The notes under the pieces are model-generated. The model ran no database searches, was not told the origin of the DNA, and worked only from the letters and a program-made list of their open reading frames with translations. From positions 6,081,001-6,145,000 of the forward strand of contig OX419758.1 in the NCBI GenBank assembly GCA_948567375.1: a stretch of DNA of 64,000 nt, read 5' to 3'. Origin of the DNA: Lunularia cruciata (Eukaryota; Streptophyta; Marchantiopsida; Lunulariales; Lunulariaceae). The stretch's first letter is position 1. Every line of letters starts with the position of its first letter. The translations under genes were made by a program, and so were the position numbers. Positions 41,903 through 54,400 of the stretch are shown one piece after another.

Positions 41903-43319
41903 CTCCATAACCGAGAATGAATAACACGTCATTTCATGAAGATCTGAAGCCAGTTGCTATAGCCTGACGATGTTAAGTTAATAAGATGACCGTTTGAATT
42001 TCAAAATCCTCTCACTTTGGTTAACAGGCAAGTTCCTGGATTAGACGGAAAATGATTAAAGAGTCATTTCACAAGAAGGTTTGTTTAGACTATAAGAAGG
42101 TTATGTTCAGACTAGTGGAGATGTGCAAAATATTACATGACAATTTTGCTGTCACATAGGTATACATCCATGCTTCGATGTCCCGTGTTGACACATCTCT
42201 CTTTCATGGGCGGCTCGCGGGAAGACTCTCTTTCACGGGCCACTCTTGCGGGCAGACCCTCGTTCGCGAACACAATGAAACAGAGTCATATAGTGAAATA
42301 TTCACAAACAAAGTCATATTGTGAAAGTGCTCTTATTTATATCTAATGTTAAGATTAGAAAGCGGTCCCCTTGCGGGATCTCAATATACTCCGACAAACA
42401 TACTCCGGGATTTTAATGTGCTATGGGTTCTTAGAAGAGAAATGCTCTTGTTACAAACACAGGCCTCTCTATTTCTTTCTCTGTTAGAAAAAATGCTTTT
42501 CTGATAGACTGGTGCCACTCTGTCTTAGAGGGTTCAATATTATTATCATCTATTGGCAAAGAGTTCAATGTGTTTTTCTCTCTCCGGTACCAATGGATGA
42601 TGCACATAACATAATTATTACATATAAACTGTTACAAAGGTATTGAATAATTGTTTAAAATTTCTGTTCCTAAAGTACTTTGTGAAGAATCCATGAAACA
42701 TGAAACAATAAATACATTCGATCCCGTAGAATATGCCATAAAATCCAATTTGGTGTGACATGAGAATATAAATTTTCGATTCTTCAATTCCGAAAAGATT
42801 TACTTGGTTTTAGCATGTCATCACATGTAATTCATAGTTCTCATACGTACGTGAAAGTATTCCATATGCTAGACGAAACCGAAAGAAATTTAACGTCCAG
42901 TTTTCCTTTCATTTCTAAAATATTTAGTTTCCGTAAGGACTGATTAATAGGCTGACTATCCTAATTAAACGTCTATACCCGTTATTTTAACCGAGTGGGT
43001 GACACATGCCGTGCACGTATTATGACTGCACCATTTCACAATTTAGGAGAACGTGAAAGCGAACTCGTTTGAGCAAATTGTTAATGAATACTTGCTAAAC
43101 TCAGAGTGATCTCTCGAGTAATTCGACAGCTTCATAAGTGTTTATTCGACAGCTTCATATGTCCACTCCACTGCCATGCTCATCTCTATACCTCATCTTC
43201 TGTTGATAGTATAGATCCCCAAAGTCTCGTTCTCTTTAACCAACCCATCAGGATTTCCCGATCCCATTTCCCACATGCGCTGATGATGCGGTGACGAATG
43301 ACAAGATTGATGCGTATGA
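41903..43319. other. Intergenic DNA, no gene seen
   Basis: Non-coding sequence. The 62-codon frame at 43106-43294 and its minus-strand partner have no motifs and abut the 5' end of LINE copy 2. Confidence 0.4.
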
Positions 43320-46300
43320 CATATGGATTTCCGAGTGAGGTGTGGAGACGGGAGGGAGAGAGGAAAGAGAGATTTGAAAGGAAAGATATACATTTTATGA
43401 AAGATCTCTACATCTGAATTTTTATTCTATTGATACTTAGATTGAAGACTATAGACAATTGGATAGAAAGTTATAGTGATTTTTGGGTTTTTTAGGGTTT
43501 AGAGTGATCATTACACATTGAGAGTGATGGGTTTGAGAATTTTCATTTCTAATCTCTTGGTTTTCATAATTTACTTCCATGGGAATTTAGTTTGGAAAAA
43601 TTTTGAGATGTAAATCAAAAGTTATATTGATACTTAGATTGAAGACTATATACAATTGGATAGAAAGTTATAGTGATTTTTGGGTTTTTTAGGGTTTAGA
43701 GTGATAATTATACACTGAGTGATTGGTCTGAGAATTTTTGTTTCTAATCTCTTGGTTTTCATAATTGAGTTCTATGGGAATTTAGTTTGAAAATATTTGA
43801 GATGAAAATCAAAAGTTATGAGAGTTTATAGTTTTTAGGGTTTGGAGAGATTGTGTTTTCTCATGTGAGTTAGGATGTGAGGGGTTGTTATTTTGCATGT
43901 ATGGGGAGATATAGAGAGATATGGAGATGACCATCATGTGTTACTATCGTTATTCTTGTGCTAGTCATGGCTACACCACTCCATGTGGGGCCACCTAGAG
44001 CAGCTTGGGATACATCATGCCCGGTGTGCCATCTAAGTTTTACCTTGCAAGGGGTAAAGATCCATGTGGGAAGGATGCACAAGGACTATGATCAGACCGC
44101 TTGGGATGCTCACGTGAGGCAAGCAACCACATCAATAATAGTGACACTCGGGATCACACACACCTCTTCTATCCCTTTGTTGACTTTCCAAGGATATTGA
44201 TTGAGTCTCAAAATTTAAAGTTTGAGTATCGAGTATTTAAAGTTTGAAAATAGGTTTGAGGATGTTTCATCCACAATGCCTCTAATCATTTGCTTTACCT
44301 GATGAAACTTCTCATGCTCCAGTTAACTTGAGGGATATTTGGAGAGAACCAAATACTAGATGGTTCTATTAGTCTTCCGTCCCTATACCCAAGTCTAACG
44401 AACAATGTGCATGTCAATATTGCTACAAGCCTCCACCAGAGTTTCCTCTGACTTCGCCCTGCTCAGGCATAGTTCACCATCTTTCAAGTCCCAACAAGCA
44501 TGCTCTTACTCAAACCTTTCATAGAAGATCATGGTCGATCAATGTTGCACTCCACAAGATCATGGTTGGTTGATGTTGCACCCTGCTTCTTAAGCGGGTT
44601 GCATATTTGAGACTAGTTTTCCATGTCCATGTCTATTCCATAGGCTACCACGTACACTCCATGATGAGGCTAGATAGGCTTTTTGCCTACCACTTGATCA
44701 TTTAGCACATGATCCTTTGGATGAGTTAGCATGGTTCTTATTCCTCTTACTCCCTCAATGGTGTCTTTGTTATGCTAGAGGGGGATGTGTAGTAGTAGAG
44801 CAACATGAGCATTCCACCCTTTATCCATGGCTAGTCCTATTGATGAGACTATTTCTTCCCTATGCTCACTACATCCTATGGCATGAGAGTACCACTAGAG
44901 GTCTTAGAATTATCAGCCTGAGTAGCCTTTATGTCTTGATAGATTGCTTTTTGCACAAGCATTGTGCACTACCCCTTGCCTTTCCTTAGAAGGCTTGTAA
45001 GGGATGGTATATGAGCATCTTAGAGATTGTTTTTAGGTAGATGATCCTTCTAGTGGTTTTACCAAGTTTTTTTAGGTGGCTCCAACAACAGCAAGAGGAG
45101 ACATTTCTATGTCTGTTAGTTAGGTATTAGGTGTTAGTCGACTTCTCATGATGGAGAAGGACAAGGGCATTAGACTGATTGCTATTGGAGAGATATTTGT
45201 GTGTTTGTTCAACCACACCCTTGTCCTTTAGCATCATTCTCACTTCTAGTAGCACCTTAGTTGACATCAATTTGGAGTAGCTACACTTGGAGGATATGAG
45301 GCTATATCTTCATGCATTGGGGTACTCTTAGGCATCCATCCAAAGTGAGTCACCCTACATGTGGATGTTGAGAACACTTTTAATAGCATCTCACGAGGAT
45401 CCATCTTTAGAGAGCTTCGGGAGGCTGGTGGGTCCTTGGTGAGTCTTATTCCTTTTGTATGGTCTTTTTATAGCTCTCTTGCTTCCCTTTACTACCAACA
45501 CAGTTGTTCATAAGAGGGAGTCATTGTCTTGGAGTCAGTTGTGGGTACAAGTCAGGGAGATCCTTTAGGGGGACTTTTATTTGCCATGGCTCACTTTAGA
45601 GCTCTCTTATCTACTACTTTGGCCATGCCAAGTTGTGTATTTCCCTCCTTGGTAGATGATGCACACATCATGGGCCCTATAGATTAGATAAGGCAAGCCT
45701 TGACCACTGAATTATTGAGCTACATCTAGTAGGCTTGAGAGTCAAGGTGTCAAAGTGCAGTGCATGTTCCCCTTTAGGTATCCCTCCCAACCAGCTTCTA
45801 GAGGAGTGTATCACTTCTATAGATGGACTATGTGTTCTTGGAGTGCCATGGGTGTTCTTGGAGTGCCATTAGGATCCAAGGATTTTGTCACACACTTTTT
45901 AGATGATGCCCTTGCAGAGGATGTTTCTCCATGTGGATGACCTTCCGTTACTAGGAGATCTACATGTGGCTTTTGATATACTATCCTCTAGTATTACTCA
46001 TTGACCAACTTACCTCCTATGCACAGTTCCCCTCCTTGACCTTCCCATCATGTCTAAGAGCCTTTGATAGGAGGATTATGTGAGTCTTTGGTGATATTAT
46101 TGGACCAAGAAATTTTGAGTGTGTGATAGTGGATTTGGCACATAGACACACATCTCTACTGATCTTGTGTGGAAGGGTTGGCTTGCTATCTATAGAGGAG
46201 ATAGTACCTATAGCATTTTTGGGTAGTTTGGCTCTCTTGGCACTCCTACTTTCCTCTTGTTTTGTGGTGGTTGACAGACCAATTTTGGAGACTTATGTGA

Positions 46301-47356
46301 CAAAGGTAGAGGAGGGATCCTTTTCTCTGCAGATGTTATTGTGACAAACAAGAGATAGTCTATCCCCACAAGGGCCTTCTATCTTTTGCTTCACTATCTT
46401 CATATTTGGACTAGAGATTTACCATCTTCCTTGATGGAGTGACAATATATGGTACATTCTCTCTTAGTTGACTCATCCATTCCTCAAGCTACTAGAGCAC
46501 ATCTTTGCTCTTGCTCTAGCAAGGGTGTTGGCTCTTGGATCCTAGCTCAACCGTGCATTAGGGCATTCCAACTGACACCAATTATTTTCTTTACAACAAT
46601 GAAGTTTTGCCTAGGTTTGGTCCACACATCTGCATCTTCATTACTTACTTGTGAGTGTGGTTCTACACTAGATGCAATAGTGGTCCATATGACACAATTT
46701 CCTTTTGGAGGATAAAGGATAGCTACCCATGATGTTTGCTATGGCACAAGAGAGTGGATACTTTGCTTGGAGGGAATGTTAGTATACTTTGCAGACAACA
46801 CGTGTTAGGGAAAACTTATACTTGGTCCAAGATGATCAAGTGACAATAGTGGATGTTGTGGTTATGGACCTATATATGATATAGTTTTGGAGGGAGTGAT
46901 TACCCATCCCCTTGGATGGGCAGCAAGTGCAACAACAGCTCACAAGGTCTCCAAGTATAGGAGTATGCAGCAAGGTCACCACTTTGTTCCTCTAGCCTTG
47001 GAGTTATATGGAGCAATGGACACGGCCTTTGACACATTTGTTAGGGAGTGCACAAGAGCTTATCATTTTATGCGCTAGGGAGTACCACTCTCACTCTCAT
47101 ACTTTGTAGCATATTTTAGACGGCATGTGTTCATTGCTCTACAGAGGGCAATGGCTGGTGCAATCCATAGGAGAGAAATCACACTAGTTGATGCTTCTTT
47201 GGGTGCTCAAATTGTTTGAAGACTGTATGACTTGCATAGCTCGGATATCTTAGGTGCAGTAAGGCAGATTTCTCATATTGACTCTATTGGGGCTTAGCCC
47301 CATTTTACCTATGTTGTCTCACCCTTGTACAACTTGATGGGGTCTTGCTTGACCAA
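43320..47356 (+). mobile_element. LINE copy 2, near full length (C2H2, RT, endonuclease-like), decayed
   Basis: The most complete copy. The 5' UTR starts with GTGTGGAGACGGGAGGGAGA and holds two roughly 198-bp monomers (about 43427-43625 and 43626-43815). A C2H2 finger CPVCHLSFTLQG..H....H is intact at 44018-44080. RT text runs from about 44640 to 46340 with the intact SQGDPLGG box near 45550-45575 and LVDDAHIMG (LADD in copy 1) near 45652-45678. The C-terminal part (46449-47230) has SSKGVGSWILAQPCIRAFQL, CECGSTLDAIVVH and VPLALELYGAMD, as in R2-like elements with a CCHC box and a restriction-like endonuclease. The 3' end is GGGGCTTAGCCCC and the dispersed tail. 44210-44590 is an extra segment absent from copy 1. 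Many stops make it inactive. Confidence 0.82.
43427..43815 (+). repeat. Two 5' UTR monomers of LINE copy 2
   Basis: Each unit starts TTGATACTTAGATTGAAGAC and contains GGTTTTTTAGGGTTTAGAGTG, AATCTCTTGGTTTTCATAAT and GGGAATTTAGTTT. The first is about 198 bp. LINE copy 1 has a single unit. Confidence 0.85.
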
Positions 47357-48090
47357 AGAGACCAAGGCAGATACATTTGTCATCTGATTTTGCAGTCTTT
47401 TTATGCGGCTTATGGCAATAAATTTCCTTTGTTAGTATTTCTATCAATTTGGCAATCATGATGGGTACATTTCATTTGTAACATGACTGTAGATATCTTA
47501 GTTGATCATGATAGGTACATTCCTTTTGTAGTATAACTATACATACCTGGTTCACATACACAATTATTCTTGCATTCTTGTCCATGCGTGCAGAACCATA
47601 CTTTCCGCATATTCCTACCCTTAATACTTTGCTATGTAAATGACTTATTGTGTATTCATCAGCTATAGCATAGTTCTCACCATCAACTTGTGCTTCTGCA
47701 AGTGAACTATACACCCGCTCTTGTGGAATGTGCAGATCTTTTGAAGTTAACATTGCTATAGCTTGTATAGGTATGAGATCATTGGAAGTTTACATTGTTA
47801 AAGATTGTACAAGTTGCAAAAATTCTTTGAATTTGAGGTTGATCTGGTTGTATCAAAGACATCTGGTTCTGTCATCACAATTAAGTCTCAACCAAGTGCC
47901 ATTGTTTGAAGCACTATATTGATATTGCTTGACTTTCAAGATCATGGAGTATGTATTGCATATTACTATTTTGCTAAAGATACTTCCCTGTATGTACATA
48001 AAATAAAGTGTGGATGTTAGCATGCCCAAATGCTTCAATTATAAGTACTGAAAGACATGCAAAAGGAATAGCTTAGTAAGCATTATCTAC
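47357..48090. other. No gene recognised; small tandem duplication
   Basis: ATCATGATGGGTACATTTCATTTGTAACATGACT at about 47456-47490 is repeated with changes at about 47506-47540. A minus-strand frame of 93 codons (47472-47753) lacks a recognisable domain. Confidence 0.4.
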
Positions 48091-48093
48091 AAA

Positions 48094-48501
48094 ACCATAT
48101 TTCAAGGTTGTATCCAAAACTCTCCTATATGGTCAACCATTTATGCATACACCTACTTTGAGGCTCTCTTTGGTGGATTGGTGAAAGGTATATCAAAGGA
48201 AGTCAAAGAGAAAAAGCTTTATCTTGCTAAGGTTACCATAAATGAAGCCTCACAATTGTTGTTTCTTGGTGCTCTAGAAAAGTTATGTGCCCCTTGCACT
48301 CCAGAGGTAGTAAAAGAAATTGAGTTTATTTTGAAGGTGTTATATGATGAGGATATTTTGGAAGAGGATCAGATTCTTGAGTGGTTTGACAACACTGAAG
48401 GGGTCCATCTCCTCAAGTCAACTCAAGGGTGCAAGTTAGCACTGCCATTGTGGACTAGATTGGATTGTTTCTACTCTAAAGGTGCTAATTATTTTTTTTG
48501 A
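48094..48501 (+). pseudogene. eIF5 C-terminal (W2 domain) fragment
   Basis: A frame open from about 48091 to 48501 contains TYFEALFGGLVKGISKEV, EKKLYLAKV, then EASQLLFLGALEKLC, then PEVVKEIEFILKVLYDEDI and LEEDQILEWFDN. This is the pattern of the W2/AA-box domain of eIF5 (and related eIF2B-epsilon), which binds eIF2-beta and eIF3 during start-site selection. After EWFDN the match stops and the last 35 codons look unrelated. No N-terminal GTPase-activating domain is nearby. It is either one exon-derived fragment or a truncated processed copy. Confidence 0.7.
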
Positions 48502-48999
48502 ATTTGATCCTATTGCATCCTCTAGTCTATGTCCAAGCTAAGTGTAGATGCCAAATGTGTAGATGAGTCTATCCACCAAATTGATCCTTAATTAGTTTCT
48601 TGACTACTTTGGTATCAAAGTCACCACAAATTCCAAGAACTCAATTATCTAGTCTGCAAAATATCAATGAGTGCACAAACTCAGTCCAACATCACTCATT
48701 TTATATGTTTTATGCACGTGGATTAATTATTAAGGCAAGGAGCTATGAAAAGATCATTTGAAGGAGATTGCTCCTTGGTTGGAACTTGAGACAATTACAT
48801 ATTCCACACTTGCTAACACAACCTTCCTTGAGCATAGAAATTACAAATCAAGGTCTAAAGTACTATTCAAGATGTGGAGACAAGATCTGAAATTTTGGTC
48901 ATGAAAGCTTTTGGTTGCAAGCTTTAGCATGTCTAGATCCTGGTCTAATCTCCAATTCCATTGTTAGGTGCCAATTTAGAAAACTTCTTCCCCAAAAAC

Positions 49000-49345
49000 T
49001 AAGATGATATATGATTCATATTGTTCATTCCATGCTTGTTTTGCTGAGCATGGAGTGATCTTTCTAGGAAACACACACACATACTAATAACCATACAACA
49101 CATACATAACCATGAAGGTAAAGCAAAGCAAGCTTGCTTTGTTGAGCACAGTGAATTTTCTAGGAAACACAAACTAATCAGCATAACCGTGAAGGTAAAG
49201 CAAAGCAAGCATGAATCATATCTCGTTTGCATGTTTGACAATGCCTCCTTTTTGGATTGTGAATGTATGAATGTCCCAACTTATCTTGTTTGCATGTTTG
49301 ACAATGCCTCCTTTTTGGATTGTGAATGTATGAATGTCCCAACTT
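49000..49345. repeat. Short tandem duplications
   Basis: A 63-bp unit (TTTGCATGTTTGACAATGCC, then TTTTTGGATTGTGAATGTAT) is present twice, at about 49220-49282 and 49283-49345, keeping frame for a 21-residue repeat. Upstream, about 49020-49200 has a longer imperfect duplication around TTTCTAGGAAACACA and GTGAAGGTAAAGCAAAGCAAGC. Confidence 0.85.
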
Positions 49346-49919
49346 ATCTTGAGGTACCAGTAGTTCTTGCACAAATGTGGAATGAGATCAAGATTAGACC
49401 TAAGAGCAACACAATGAATTTGTGGTCAAGCATTGGCACAACCAAAGTAGCATTCAGGATTTGAGCCACAACCAAGGGTTGGCTCTCCTCTTGAGAAGTG
49501 CTGCAAACTTTGACGCTCATAAGTATTAAAAAAATTTGGTACACGAAGAAAATAATGTGCAAGAAAGATCATGTCTACCATTTTTTAAATAGTAGAAACA
49601 GAAATGCAAACACAAATTGGGGATTTCTTTTCCAATCAGATTTGTCCATCGTGGTGGGTATGTCAATTTTTCTTTCATTCAGATTTATACGTTGTGGTGG
49701 GGGGTGTCAACCTAGCCACTAAACTACATTGTATTTGATGACAGAAAGACAAAAGATGCTAGATGTTGATTTGAATACATTCCATTCTAGAGAAGAAATT
49801 CGATTACAGTATTTTATTATCAATGCTAGAGATCCAAACAAAATTCTGTAAAACAAGCATGACATATAGTAGTTATAAACCATATAGACCAAAACGATAT
49901 AGACTATGATGTTTGTATT
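49346..49919. other. No gene recognised
   Basis: Only short open frames without motifs on both strands. Confidence 0.4.
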
Positions 49920-49980
49920 TGGGCAGACTTGATGGGGTCTTCCCATCCTTCATTTCTTCTACGCGGTCGTCCTTCCATTT
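49920..49980 (+). repeat. LINE-tail fragment
   Basis: GACTTGATGGGGTCTTCCCA, TCCTTCATTTCTTC and TACGCGGTCGTCCTTCC are the LINE 3' end. Confidence 0.75.
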
Positions 49981-50295
49981 GGGAAGGTGTAGGTTAACGG
50001 TCACCAATAACCAGCAGTGTCATTTCGATTTCACGTAATGCCATGCAAGATGCCACATTAAATAACGCTTGCCAATGGACAACAGTTTTGCAAGCGTTGT
50101 ACAGATACTAGAGAAAGCGGTCATGCAGCTTGAGAGGTTCTCATGCCGATACTATCGGGCCCTAGCTCATTGCATAACGGTACTCGGTCCTGTGAAGTCA
50201 CTACAGATCCGGCCCTTTATGGAATACTAACGTGTCCACCATGCATGTATGACGCTACACGCAGATCCGCTCCTTTGAGGAATGAAGAAGAAAAG

Positions 50296-50352
50296 CAAAA
50301 GGCGACCACGCAGGATAACAAGAAGTCCGGGAAGACTCCATCCCCATCAAGC
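50296..50352 (-). repeat. LINE-tail fragment
   Basis: The minus strand reads CTTGATGGGGATGGAGTCTT, then CCCGGACTTCTTGTTATCCT, then GCGTGGTCGCC. It lies directly next to the hairpin at 50353-50424. Confidence 0.7.
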
Positions 50353-50424
50353 AAGATTGGTAGACAGAACTGGACGCATGGTTTATAGAATAAAGCAGGG
50401 CGTCCACTTCTGTCTACCAATCTT
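50353..50424. repeat. Inverted repeat with 25-bp arms and 22-base loop
   Basis: Left arm 50353-50377 (AAGATTGGTAGACAGAA, C, TGGACGC) is complementary to right arm 50400-50424 at 24 of 25 positions. The loop is A+T-rich. Confidence 0.88.
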
Positions 50425-51354
50425 CAATGCCTCCCGTACTAAATGATCATCTGGTGAGTTCATGATTGATTGGTCATCTAGTGATTTCAAACTGCAACAA
50501 ACATCACTACAGTAAATTAAAAGTAACTTCGGTAACTGGTATTTAACGGTGCTGCGTACACTTTATATTGATCGTTATGTAACTCTTGTGAACCTGGACC
50601 GCCGTCATAATAATGAATAATCTGATCCATTGACAGATAATAAGGAGAAATTTTAGTGAATTCATTGTAAAAGTTCGACGTCTCTTTGGAATTGTAAGAA
50701 TTTGATGTGATTTTTATCCATAATTTAAATCCATAGTTTCCATAGTTTTGTAATCCATAGTTTTGTAAATTTAAACTTAACAAATAATCTCGTTTAAAAT
50801 GTCAAAGTAAGATAAAAATTTACAAAATTATATGAGGATGAAATAATATCATAATAATTTAAGAATTTTTCTAGTTCCATTTTGGTCTATAGATCCGAGA
50901 ACATCATCAATTTTATTTTTCCTGTAGTCTAATTCTAACCAATTTTGATAAAAAAAATTTCATAGTATATTATATCCATCGTCATAAAACTGTTTCAAAT
51001 GAATTTTTTTTACTTTTCCATAGATAGAAAATGAAGAAATACAGCAACATTTACAAATAGATAAACATTATGTTAGCCCAGAGCAAAATATGGACATCAA
51101 TGTCCATCAATGTCCTAATAAGAGAATGATTTCTATAGAGAAATGATTCAGATGTCTCCTTTCATCTTATAGTATTTATATCAATGTGTTGGTATAGCTT
51201 CAAAAAGTTAGGGATTTAGTATATTAGATCCGTCGATAATCATAACATCAACCTGTTTGAGAAGAGAATGTACAAGACTGCTTAAAGATAAACTATCATG
51301 GAAGTTCTTAATAGGAATATAAAATGTGATCCTTGCAGTCTTATCCAAACTACT
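50425..51354. other. No gene recognised
   Basis: A+T-rich. An 88-codon minus-strand frame (50517-50783) is rich in Asn, Tyr and Ser because of ATCCATAGTTTTGTA-type repeats near 50720-50765, with no domain. Confidence 0.4.
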
Positions 51355-51445
51355 TCCTTAGCCCCACGTTACCTTTTTCGTCTCTCCCTTGTACGGCTTG
51401 ATGGGGTCTTCCCACCCTTCGTTTTTCCTCCGCGGTCGCCCTTTT
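51355..51445 (+). repeat. LINE-tail fragment, well preserved
   Basis: It reads TTAGCCCCACGTTACC, GTCTCTCCCTTGTACGGCTT, GATGGGGTCTTCCCACCCTT, and CCTCCGCGGTCGCCC. This copy gives the clearest consensus of the 3' end. Confidence 0.85.
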
Positions 51446-54400
51446 TACATTATAGTGTACATTGCAACATTCTTGCCACCTTATAAAAATTGCTTTCTAA
51501 TAAACGAAATATAATCTGACTTTCATATCCATGATTATTTTATAATTTCAAATGGATCTTTATATTTTACATGAATATATGAGCAGACTATTCATGAATC
51601 ATATCAAAAACGTTAAAAATAGGTAGTATGTTATGTTTGAAATTATTTATAATTTATATAAAAGTATATAATTGGTTGAAAAATCAAAATAAGTATTCAA
51701 TCAAGTCTTTCTAATAAGGTCTCTAGTATGTTGGATGGATGTACCCAACCTCCAACTTCTTCATCTAAGCAATTTGAGCTTGCATATTAACATATCTCAA
51801 GAGCATTGGTATTGAAATTATAAAATAATATAATTAATATATTTATATTAAAGCAAGGAAGGTAATTTTAAATCTTAAGATTAAAAAGAAAGTGTTCTAT
51901 ATATTCTTAGAGGATCATCAAGTTGTGAAAGTCATATTCTATTTCATTTATTAGAAAGCAATATTTTAATCATGGATATAAAAGTCATATTCTTGCAAGT
52001 TTGCAAACTCTAACTTTGTAAACATCAATATACGCAAAATTTGGAATTAAAATTTTATTTTCTAATATCATTAACATGAAAAAGATATTAAAAAAATCAA
52101 CCTACATTATGGATAAATGGAACTCATTAGATTATACTCATTTAGCTATCATGCAAGTGCACAGTTTGATCTTATAAAAAATGATCTTATGAGCACACTC
52201 AAGGAGATCCTCATATTTTTAAGAGTATTTAATTGAAAAATAAATTGATGGTTATCATCTTTTTGAGCATTAATTTAACTAAGATTTAAACTCAAAATAA
52301 TTGCTTTTCTATAAATTGCAGTCTAAGGGGTAAGCCTAGAGCTCGCTATTCAACATACATCAACACATTTGAGTAATTGATTGATTTTTATATATTCACA
52401 TACTTTCATATACAATAAATAATTATTATACATTTATACACCATGGCTCATATGCATGTATGAGTATACATTGATTAGATAAACAGATAGACTACTTCAT
52501 ATGAGCTTTGCTTTCTATAAAAGCAAAACTATAGGATGACATTAGACTTGATTTAGAATAAAATTATTTCCTATAAAATTAGCTAGGTAGAAAGTTCTCC
52601 AGAAAAAGTAAATATTGAGGAAAATCTCTCTTAAAAATCTAGTAAAATATTTTGACCTTTATGGATACAAAGACATCTTATGCATTATTGTAATTATCTT
52701 TTACAACATATATATATATATATATATAATATATATATATATAAATTCATACTTTGTTAGGGCTCCTATAAACCTTGTAATGAAATAAAAATTACAAAAA
52801 TTGAATAATAAATTTCATTTATTATTGTATCCATGTCTTGCTTTGAACATCATAAAAAAGATTAAATTTGATGCAAATAACACTACTTGGTATCTTATAT
52901 CAAATTATACATTGCTTACTAGCTTATATACAATGGTCCCCACATAGTATATATGTCTTTATGAAACTTCAATCTACAATGTATTATTACACATTATATT
53001 CTAGCATCCTTCTAAAACACATCTTTGAAAATAATATGAAAATTTCTAAGTTTGAAATTTTTCTAAATCTTGTTTGAACAAGTTCATCCAAAGTCAGACC
53101 ACACTTTTTCACCATACTCTTTACATTTTCCAGATGTTGATTATGCATGCAAGATCTTTTGGAAAAAATATATTGTTTTTTAAATAGTGATTTGAAAATA
53201 TAAACTTCAAATAAGTGAGGTAAATTTTCTCTAATTTTTGCATATTAATTTCCACCATAAATGTATATGATTCATTTGTTAGTTGGATGGTTTCTCACAA
53301 ACTATCTATTATAGAATTTATGGTTTTTGTGATGTAATCACAAATTATTTCTGATATATTTATTAAAGATAATCTACAAATTTGAACTATCAATCATAAT
53401 ACCCTTGAACCAAAAGATTTAAACAAGGATCTTTAGATTATCCTTCCACATTAGTAATCATCAGTTTTTAGGTGGAACATTCTTTTAACAATAAAACTAT
53501 TTAATGATATTTTATTTTAATAATATATTTAAATTATAAGGATGTTGAATTAACATTCGCCAGACTGTGAATATCAAGATTAAAGATATAAAGTGAATTG
53601 AAATAATTTAGTTTGTTTGTTCTCAAAAATATTCTCTATTACATAAAATGTGAGAGGAAAAAGACCAAGAAAATAGATCAAATGGGTCAATCTTACTTAG
53701 AGAGTTTGTATACAAAACATTATATAAAAGTATGTCTAAAAAATGAGATAAATTTTATCTAAGATGCCAAGAATGTAAGTATATTCTATTTTTAGTGGTC
53801 TTTGTTCTTATTGGACATTCAAGAAGAGATAGATCACAAAAGAAACCCAAGTAAAAACTGAAATACTTCTAGCTTGTAATAATCCTACAATCAATTAAGG
53901 ACAAAGTTGTAAATATAAAGGTTTTTTTATAAATAATTTTTTACTTAAACCAAATAAAGAAAAGCATGGACATCTTGGCATAAATTGCCTTTGATTATTT
54001 TGAAAACTCAAAATAAAATTTCCACCTTATGCAATACAATCCTTTAAAAGCATTGCATTTTTTAAGGAGGTAGATTTGATAAGGACTTTGAACTCTCAAC
54101 GATTTTGAAGTTATTAGGGTAGACATTCTCAAAATATATGCATCCACATAATCTATAAATATTCATCCTTGTGGCAATCAACTGCAAAAATTTCTCTATT
54201 TTCAAAGCATTTTATCTATTGATTACCAATAGTAATAAATATAAAAACATTTGTGTTGTACTTGGTTATGGATGTTCTTAATTATTAAAACCCTAAAGTA
54301 TCTAAATAATATGAAGTTATAGATTTATTGATTATTGCATTAAAAGTGAAAAAGTACATCACTTTTTATTCAAACCTTCATAAAATAGCTCGAGAGAATC

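Noticed and set aside
2930-43320. Idea that the LINEs upstream of both ATP-grasp genes were part of the same segmental duplication
   Set aside because: The DNA just 5' of LINE copy 1 (2820-2930) and copy 2 (43200-43320) is not similar, and gene-to-LINE distances differ, so the insertions are independent.
53960-54100. Copia integrase remnant on the minus strand
   Set aside because: Only two short stretches resemble integrase and neighbouring domains are absent, so it is below what I would call.
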